Source: Cladocopium goreaui
Taxonomy: Eukaryota; Sar; Dinophyceae; Suessiales; Symbiodiniaceae
Direction: 5' to 3'
Assembly: GCA_947184155.2 (NCBI GenBank)
Contig: CAMXCT020001990.1
Coordinates: 1-64,000, forward strand
DNA length: 64,000 nt
Shown here: piece by piece, positions 29,601-38,600 of the stretch
Position numbering within the stretch: the stretch's first letter is position 1
Layout of the letters: every line of letters starts with the position of its first letter
Made by a program: the position numbers and the translations under genes
Notes under the pieces: generated by a model
Databases searched by the model: none
What the model saw: only the letters and a program-made list of their open reading frames with translations
What the model was told of the DNA's origin: nothing

Positions 29601-32600
29601 TCAAGGCAGTTTTTTAGCGATCGTTGCGCACGCGTGCGCCAGGGTTCATCTATCTGGTGTACAAGTTTGTAAAGCATGTACAGAAACTCAAGGTTTACCT
29701 GCGAACTCCGTAGAACTTGTGCTGCATGGAACTTTCGTCGAGTTGTGCATCCTAGCCAGTACAACAGCTCGAACAAGTGTGTAGGCTGCTTCCACATGCG
29801 ACTCATGGCAGATTCGTCCAGGGCACAGTTAGCAAGGAAGGAGAAACGATCGTGTACACGCTTGCCGGCTGCTTCACAAGGCATAGAAAAATTCAAAGGG
29901 GCAGCAACGCCGTGTTTCTTCAATAATGGATTGACAAATGGGTGGTTCAACATAGGCCTGAGCTGACCGATTAATGTCGTTTCTGCTGCTCGCAATGCAA
30001 TTTCATCGTCAATTTGCTGCAATGGAATTATGATGAAATGAAAAAATGTTTGGGTGCTCTGCCAAATCTTCAGTGCTGGTTCAAAGAAGGCGTCAACTCC
30101 TTTACGCAGTTGCTCATACTTTCGATAGCGACTATATTCCCTATCCATAGGTGTATTTGTTGTACTGCCCACGTACCACCAGGTAGCGTGCTCTTGGACG
30201 CAAGAAGTTTTTAAATACACCCATCCTGGCGAGTGGAATTGCTCAAACGTAGAATTTCCTGTGATCTCTTGTGATTTGAGAAACCGTGCTAATTTGATCC
30301 ATGTTTTCGTCGTGGTGCTGCACATGTTCTTCAACAGAACGAACCTGGTGAAAAGCATCGTTTCCAACCAGAGGTATCTCCGCATGGAGAAATAGTTGAA
30401 TTGTTCAAAAAAGGTCTTCCGGACTGGTTGTATCCACCGGAAAAACTTGTGAATTATTGCATCTAGGACAAACTTCGTTGATCCCATGAATTGTAAGTCA
30501 AAACTGGTCATGCATGCATCCGCAAAATGCGGACAAAGTCAGCGGTGCAAATGGTTCAAAATCGTGAGGAGCTTGAGAGCCTCCCCTGGCTTGAATTTGG
30601 TTGCATCACTGGGCTCCATGCCCCAACTCACCAACATCCGCTGTAGAGACGGTGCTTGGCCAGCATCGAGTTTCTCGTACATTTCCTTAAACTCCCTGGC
30701 ACGTCGATCAATCTCAGCATGCTGCTTCGTATCTGGAACCTGCGACTTCATCCAAGAATTGATACACTGCACAGTATGGTTTTTGGGACCTGTGGATTCT
30801 AAATGGTTTGGGCGGTCTCGTACTGCCAGTTCTGTCAGCTTGCTCAGTGCCTGAGTTGTTGCGTTTCCTTGTCCGCTGAATGGCAATGTCTGTTGCCCTG
30901 GTTGTCGTGTGCTGTCTGCAGTACCTGGGGGTGAGGTGCTGGGGCCAGCAGGCGTGGGAAGAGCCTGGAGGGTGTGGGGAGGTGAATGGGATGGCATGTT
31001 CCTGCTTGGTGCTATCCCTGGTACTGCGGGCTCTGCTTGGGATTGATGCGAATTGTCAGCAGCACCTTGACCTACTTGCATACGAAGTCTGGCATTCTCC
31101 TCTTCCATTCTACGTAATCGTTCCATCAACTGATTGGAAGGGTCCTGTGGGAGAATGGTGCGGAACTGTTCCATGGTGAAATCGGCCAATGCTTCTAGGG
31201 CTGCTTTTCTGGCACTCCACTGTGTTAAATCTGTGGACAAACCCTGTTTGGCCGCAGCACCTGACAGTAGTTGATTGAAATCAACTTGCTGCTCACGAAG
31301 AATTTTCATAAGGGCTGATGTAAAGTAGCATTCTTGACGGGAACGAAACAACTCAAGGAATGTGGCTTTGCCATTTGCCAACAGACGTAGGCACCAATTC
31401 TGAGACATGTTGTGGATGATAGGGATAAGCTTCACCTCATGAATAGGTACATTGTCGATGCCAAGGTTTCTACTGACAGACGTTGAGATGACCTGACGAG
31501 GGAGTGCTAGGCCATAGACTAAGTTGGTGTCCAAAAAGTCCTGGTTGGGTTTCCATGTGTCAGGAATCTCGTAATGGTTTTCCCATCGGTCTTCCGAAGC
31601 CTGTGGGAGGTGTATTTGATGTCTCGCAGGTACTGGGGAACTACCTGACCTTCTTGGAGCCTTTCTGTGATGCGAATTGGACGTCTCATGTTGCCTCACA
31701 TATCCTCGGGACGGTCGCAGTCGCAAATCATCTTCATGCCTTCGACGATCACGGGCAGGGGACCGCGAACGGCGTCGGGAATCACCGCGTCCCATTGTGC
31801 GCACGCTGGATAAGCAAATTGAAAACTTGCTACAACTGTCCAATGCAGCAGTATGATGTTTGAAAGGATACTTGGAGAATGTGCCTATCTGGATAACGAG
31901 CATATTACTTTGTGTTCATGTCTGTATGTCTGTTATATATGCGCGCGCTGGACCAAGTGGCGAGATGTATCAGATTCGACTTCATGAAGCATGAAGCAAA
32001 AATACGTGTCAAGGTTGTCAATATGGTTCTAAAATCTGTGTTATCGCAACATGTACACTAGATTGACATCCTGGGTTTCTGGCTTTGCCCAGTAGCCATC
32101 AAACGACACGTGCGTATCAAAACATACATGGTGAAACTGACATCCTGGGTTTTTCCGGCTTTGCCCAGTGGCCATCAGACGAAGTTTCCCTGTAATACAT
32201 GTTTTGTCTTAGAACTCAACGTCAGGTGTTATCTGAAACTCTCAAAGTCTCATTTACTTAACAAAACAATCAAATAACCACATCATAGCAACAAAGAGGC
32301 ATTTGAGGTCTTTTTCAGCTCCGTTTCTTGTCACGAAAAGGGAAATTACATTGTGCAAACCCTGTTGGTTTTAAGCACCTCGATGTGTACCGAACTCATT
32401 TAAATCCAGCTTTTTCTTTGTCAATGTAGGAAATTCCTAAGACTTTGGACAGATGTGTGCGAGCAAGCCATCGTTTTTCGCGGGTTTGGTGAACTGTATC
32501 AAACCAGTGCGCACATGCTGTCTCAGCGAGGACTCCACCTCCATGTAGTGTGTAGTGACAATTTTGTCTCAATCCAGCAATCCCAATCACCTGAACTTCT

Positions 32601-35600
32601 TTGTTATTCGATTGTCGTGCAGTTTTTAACAGGACTTGGCGACGAAGGTTTTTCCAATTTTGTTCTGTTACCTTGGTGTCAATAATCCGACAGAAAAACC
32701 CTGGACTTGGGTACCATTGTTCGTTTTGTTCATCAATATTGCATGATGGTAAGATCACCTGGTTCTGGATGATGGGAATCGCTGCTTCCATACTGGTACC
32801 ATGTCCAAAAGGATAAAAGCATCGAAATGGAATGGGTTGGCATGAGTGTCCATCAATCATTGGTGATGGAAAGCCAAAAGGAAAGAAAAAGGCCAGCCCA
32901 ATGTTGCCACACTGTGTGTCATGAATCAGCTCGCATTCCGTGAGCATTGTAGTCCAGTTGGGGATGTACTTCAAAATGTCCATGAAAACCTGCGCAGTCG
33001 CCCTGTGAACCAATGTAGATTCAATGTGATGTAAACGAAGGAACTCATCAAACATGGCCCATTCCCATCTAGGTTGTGGCAGACTCGGCCGGGGAAACTC
33101 ATGAAATGCTTTGATTCGGATTTCCTGAAGCATCAGACCTTTCAGTTCCTGCAATATTTCAGATACGTCAAGCCACTTGGCGTGATTGACCAGTGCCGCG
33201 TCAATCGCCGGGGAATCTATACAATATGTAACCGCTGTAGACCAAAGTTCCAAGTGTTTGCGCGTCTTGAGCTCAATCATGTCCAACTGTAATGGGTACA
33301 CCCGTATGAAGCAGTAAGAGAGTTTGGCAAGATTTACTTGGTTGAGCATAGTTTCAAACTTCCATGGAACCTGTCCTGTTGTAAACTTCCAATGTACAGG
33401 GATCGCAACATCATACTTAGTGTCTTCGCGATCACTCAGAGTGGGGGTTGAATCATTCAATGCCGGGCATGACGCTGCCTGTTGTTGTAAAAACTGAATG
33501 GCTGGTCGTGGTGGTGGAGGAGGAGGCACATATTGTCGAAATAAATTGACTACATTTGGGTCCGTCAGGATGGACGTGTCATGAATTTCAACTCGACAAC
33601 CATGTGCAGACATGTCCAATACCAATTTAGGTCGCGATGGGGCAGATTTGGCACCTAGTCCTCTTGCATTGGGTGATCGGGATCTATGACGCCGACGATC
33701 TCGAGAAGGGGAAAGTGCATGGTGCGGCATATGGAGAGCGCGTGTATTCAAAGTGGTTCAATATTTGGGGCACTGGACACCTTCAGAGTGATTAAACCAA
33801 TTCTTAACAAGAAAAACCTTTCTAGTCAACAACCATTGGTAAAAACAAATCAACACCTGAAGCCAACCTTTTAGAGCCAAATTTTCATCGTGAGTTAACA
33901 TCCTGGGTTTTTTCGGCTTTGCCCAGTCGCCATCATACGAAAATGACATGTCAAAACATGTCAAAACATCAGATTGACATCCTGGGTTTTCGGCTTTGCC
34001 CAGTCGCCATCAGATGAGGTTTACGCATTAAACCATTTAAAGTAGACTGACATCCTGGGTTTTTTCGGCTTTGCCCAGTAGCCATCGGACGAAGTTTACG
34101 CGTCAAACGTGTAAAAGTTATAGATTGACATCCTGGGTTTTTTCGGCTTTGCCCAGTCGCCATTATACGAAGTTTTCGTTTCAAAACGTGTATATACAAA
34201 TTAGTCTGACATCCTGGGTTTTCGGCTTTGCCCAGTTGCCATCACAGGAGATATATGCACTAAACGATGTAAACCTAGACATCCTGGGTTTTTTCGGCTT
34301 TGCCCAGTAGCCATCAGACGAAATTTACGCGTCAAACGTGTAAAAGTTATAAATTGACATCCTGGGTTTTTCGGCTTTGCCCAGTCGCCATTATACGAAG
34401 TTTTTCGTTTCAAAACGTGTACAAATAGTCTGACATCCTGGGTTTTCGGCTTTGCCCAGTTGCCATCAGAGGTGATTTACGCACAAAAAAAAAAACCTGC
34501 ACCTATAAACTGACATCCTGGGTTTTTCGGCTTTGCCCAGTGGCCATCAGATCAAAATTACGCGTCAAACATGTAAAAGTGGTAGACTGACATCCTGGGT
34601 TTATCGGCTTTGCCCAGTCGCCATTATACGAAGTGTGCGTTTCAAAACATGTAAAACTAGACAGACATCCTGGGTTTTCGGCTTTGCCCAGTCGCCATTT
34701 TACGAGGTTTTCGTTTCAAAACGTGTACAAACTAGTCTGACATCCTGGGTTTTCGGCTTTGCCCAGTCGCCATCACAGGAGATATACGCACTAAACGATG
34801 TAAACCTAGACTGACATCCTGGGTTTTTTCGGCTTTGCCCAGTAGCCATCAGACGAAATTTACGCGTCAAACGTGTAAAAGTTATAGATTGACATCCTGG
34901 GTTTTTCGGCTTTGCCCAGTCGCCATTATACGAAGTTTTTCGTTTCAAAACGTGTACAAATAGTCTGATATCCTGGGTTTTCGGCTTTGCCCAGTTGCCA
35001 TCAGAGGTGATTTACGCACTAAATCATGTACCTATAAACTGACATCCTGGGTTTTTCGGCTTTGCCCAGTGGCCATCAGATGAAAAATACGCGTCAAACA
35101 TGTAAAAGTGATAGACTGACATCCTGGGTTTATCGGCTTAGCCCAGTCGCCATTATACGAAGTGTTCGTTTCAAAACATGTAAAACTAGACTGACATCTT
35201 GGGTTTTCGGCTGTGCCCAGTCGCCATTATACGAAGTTTTCGTTTCAAAACGTGTACAAATTAGTCTGACATCCTGGGTTGTCGGCTTTGCCCAGTCGCC
35301 ATCACAGGAGATTTGCGCACTAAACCATGCACGTATAAACTGACATCCTGGGTTTTTCGGCTTTGCCCAGTGGCCATTAGATGACAATTACGCGTCAAAC
35401 ATGTAAAAGTGATAGACTGACATCCTGGGTTTATCGGCTTTGCCCAGTCGCCATTATACGAAGTGTTCGTTTCAAAACATGTATAAACCTAAGCTGACAT
35501 CCTGGGTTTTCGGCTTTGCCCAGTCGCCATCAAAGGAGATTTGCGCATTAAACCATTTAAAGTAGACTGACATCCTGGGTTTTTTCGGCTTTGCCCAGTG

Positions 35601-38600
35601 GCCATCAGACGAAATTTACGCTTCAAACGTGTAAAGTTATAGATTGACATCCTGGGTTTATTGGCTTTGCCCAGTCGCCATTATACGAAGTTTTCGTTTC
35701 AAAACGTGTACAAAAAGTCTGATATCCTGGGTTTTCGGTTTTGCCCAGTCGCCACCAGATGAGATTTACGCGTTTAAACACCCCACAAAAGGACAACACC
35801 TAAAACTTTCAAATTATGGGGAAAAACAAAACTTGGCATAAAGCAAACATAGTCACGATCTTGGTTTTGATGCATTTTAGCTGCATGTGTTCTCTGAACT
35901 ATTCTCCTTGTCTCTGACTGCTTGTGGCTTTGCCTGAAGTTGGACGTCCCTTCTAGGGTGCTTATGGTCTAAGCCTGCACGAGCTCTTGTTTGCATGCCT
36001 CTCAGCTGCCTTGGCATTTCGAGCCTGAACTGGGTCTCTGACCTGTCTTGTTTGCACACTACCCCTGCAACACAGAGGTATGGAGCCCCCCCGGACTATA
36101 TAAGCCGGGGCGACATTAACACACTGGACTGGTTTTAAGAATTGGAGCTGGTTCCAAATTGGTCGCGTCGAATCGTGCGGATAGTTCGTTCTGCAGGGTT
36201 TTAACTTAAAAGATTTGGCAATTCCTACCTGGTAGACCTTGTCAAGGCTGTATCCAAGAACGCAAGGTTGAAGAGGTCGAAAAGGTCGAAGCGGTCGTGA
36301 AACCAGATTTCAAATTGCAGTGCAACAGCAAAAAATCGCTTGCTGAAAATGGATAACGGAATAGAAAACAAACAGCGCATGAACAGAACCGAAGTCAACA
36401 GTTTTAACCAGTTTTAACCAAGCAGGTACACAACTGAGCGTCCTCAGTTGCTTCCCCTTCAGTGACACAGCTTCGTTGGGCAAGGTAGTCACTGAAGGCC
36501 TTGCCCCCCTGCATGTGTAGTTAACCATTCCCTGTGCTAGAAGGGTTTACACACACACACACATATATATATATACACATAATAACATGAAATAACTAGT
36601 AAACCATCACTGTCCATTTGCTAGCCATCCTAGCTCTTCAACTTCCATAAACGTCTCTAATCAGTGAACCACGTCCAATTCAGAAGAATAAACAGTGTCA
36701 AAGACAGGCACGGGCTGCTTCCTATAAGGCAGTCAACAATGGGAAAAAAAACAACAGACAAGTACCAGCAAAAAAATGTCTCCTCATATGACATCCAGAA
36801 TGAACCTTCATCACGTCGAACAACTCCAATGCGCTTGGAGAGCTCTGGGTTCTCTGCCCACTTGCCCGAAGCAAGGCCTTTGTTGAAGATGTTGTAGTCT
36901 GCCCAGTCACCTTTCCATTCTCCGCTTCCCCAAGGATTGGCCAACTGGACCAATCTCAATGGCTGTCCGTTGTCCATCTTCTCCGAAGTCACCTACGCTG
37001 TGGAATATGGCAGTGGTGCCAGCATCATCCAAAGCTCCAAACATGTCAAAATCGGTGAAAATAAGTTTGAATCCGCCGGGTTTGCTCGGGCATTTGATGG
37101 AAAGTTGTGTCATGTTATGTCTAGGTTCAGCTCAACTTGTAGATTTTCCATTTCTGAAGCCCCTTCCCCATCCCCAACCAGGAGAACAGCGTAGCAAATC
37201 TAGCAAGACGACAGAATACAAGCCAACACAAGCAAACGTCATCAGTTCAAAAGGATGATGTGACATTCTGAAAACATACATGATACGCAGTAGATACAGA
37301 TATGTTGAGCGCCTTACTGGTTTACATGCAAGCTTCCTAGAAACTGACTGTAGCACATCAATGCGACACATCTCTCCCTCTAGATCGAGGAACTACAAAC
37401 ATGATAATGCGTCAATATATCCATGCTAATGCAGTTTTAAGCAATTTTGCAGTTTCATCCACAGAGAGGAAATGCTGTTGCCAAGAACCAAGAGTCTATA
37501 ATAAAGTAGTTGAGTAGTTGAGACACATCTTTCCATATTTCCCCCGTACAATTGCCACAGTGAGCTGCAAAAAAGGTACACACGCAAGTCATGTTTGCTT
37601 CACAAGTTCCGCATCGAACTGCAATAGATGTGCACGCGCAAGTCATGTCACTTCCACCCAGGGACAACCTTGGACAAAACATCGTGTATGGCAAGAGAAG
37701 TTTACGCCCATTCTCTTGCCCTACTCCTCTCTTCCATCTTCCCAGCCGACATATTCCCACTATTTGCAATCACCCCCTCGGAACCTCCCAACAATCCTCT
37801 TTCCCAATGATTGACTTATTGACTCTTCGTAACTCTCTTGGTGAATGTTGGTTGAAAAACTTAACAACAGTGAACACTCTCCATTCAGCACGGAACCCGA
37901 CAGACATGATGATGCCATTTTGAGGTTTCATCCGCAGAGTTTTTACTAGTTTAACATCTTTCCATATTTCTCCCATACAAGTGCCGCAGTATGCCGCAGT
38001 AAACTGCAAAAGGCTCTGCACGAACACACTTCCCAGGGACAACCCTGGGCAAAGCACCTTCTGTCTGCCCCCTACAAATCATCTGCCTATTCTTTTCCCT
38101 TCTCCCACCTTCCCAATCGACATACGATCTCCCCAATCGACATATTGCCCACCACCTTTTAATCCAAACCCCCGAATCATTCCCCTGAAACCCTCCCATC
38201 AAACTGAAACCAAATTTCGGCAGTTCCCAAAGAGGATTCCCCGGGTATATATATGATTATATATGTGCATGTATAAACGCAGCATGCACATGTAGAAATC
38301 CATAGAAATCCCATATTCAATGGCATGTTCCCCGGCTCCCCAGATGCCCATGCGAACTGCAAAGTGCTAGCGGGGCCTGGAGCAAGGCGTAGGCGTGGTG
38401 TACCACGAGCCCATTCTTCAACCGCGCCTCCACCCCCAAGTCTTTGCGATCAATGGAACAAGCCAAAACCTGGCGCTTCAGAAGTGACTCAGACAAGCAT
38501 TTCGCTGGGCCAGGGTGGCCAGGTAGATATTCATGGGGGTATCGAGCTAACAGGCAGGTGGCCCTTGTCTGCAGTCAAAGGCACAAGTTACATCCGGAAA

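Larger units (their letters stand above)
26766..36558 (-). mobile_element. Penelope-like retroelement with three ORFs, terminal direct repeats and hairpin array
   Basis: An element of 9,793 bp, read on the minus strand. Order in the sense direction: 5' terminal repeat, a GC-rich palindrome, a 25-unit hairpin array, ORF (unknown, RS-rich), two hairpin cores, ORF (unknown, RS-rich, coiled coil), GIY-YIG/RT ORF, one hairpin core, 3' terminal repeat. The terminal repeats look identical by eye and all ORFs are open, so the insertion appears recent. Both ends lie in CA-rich microsatellite. GIY-YIG plus RT is the hallmark of Penelope-like elements; the N-terminal GIY-YIG places it with the permuted forms described as Naiad/Chlamys. 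Two extra ORFs and the hairpin array are not part of the standard plan. It sits in the last intron of the calpain gene, in sense. Confidence 0.85.

Noticed and set aside
33898-35756. CRISPR-like array (short repeats with variable spacers)
   Set aside because: The spacers belong to only three recurring classes and are related to one another, no cas genes are near, and the array lies inside a eukaryotic retroelement.
33898-35756. Hammerhead ribozyme in the array units (minus strand shows CTGATG...GAAA...GTC)
   Set aside because: The core lacks the required CUGANGA, stem III cannot pair next to GAAA, and the more stable pairing is CTGGG/CCCAG. A hammerhead was looked for because Penelope-like elements often carry one; none was found in the terminal repeats either.
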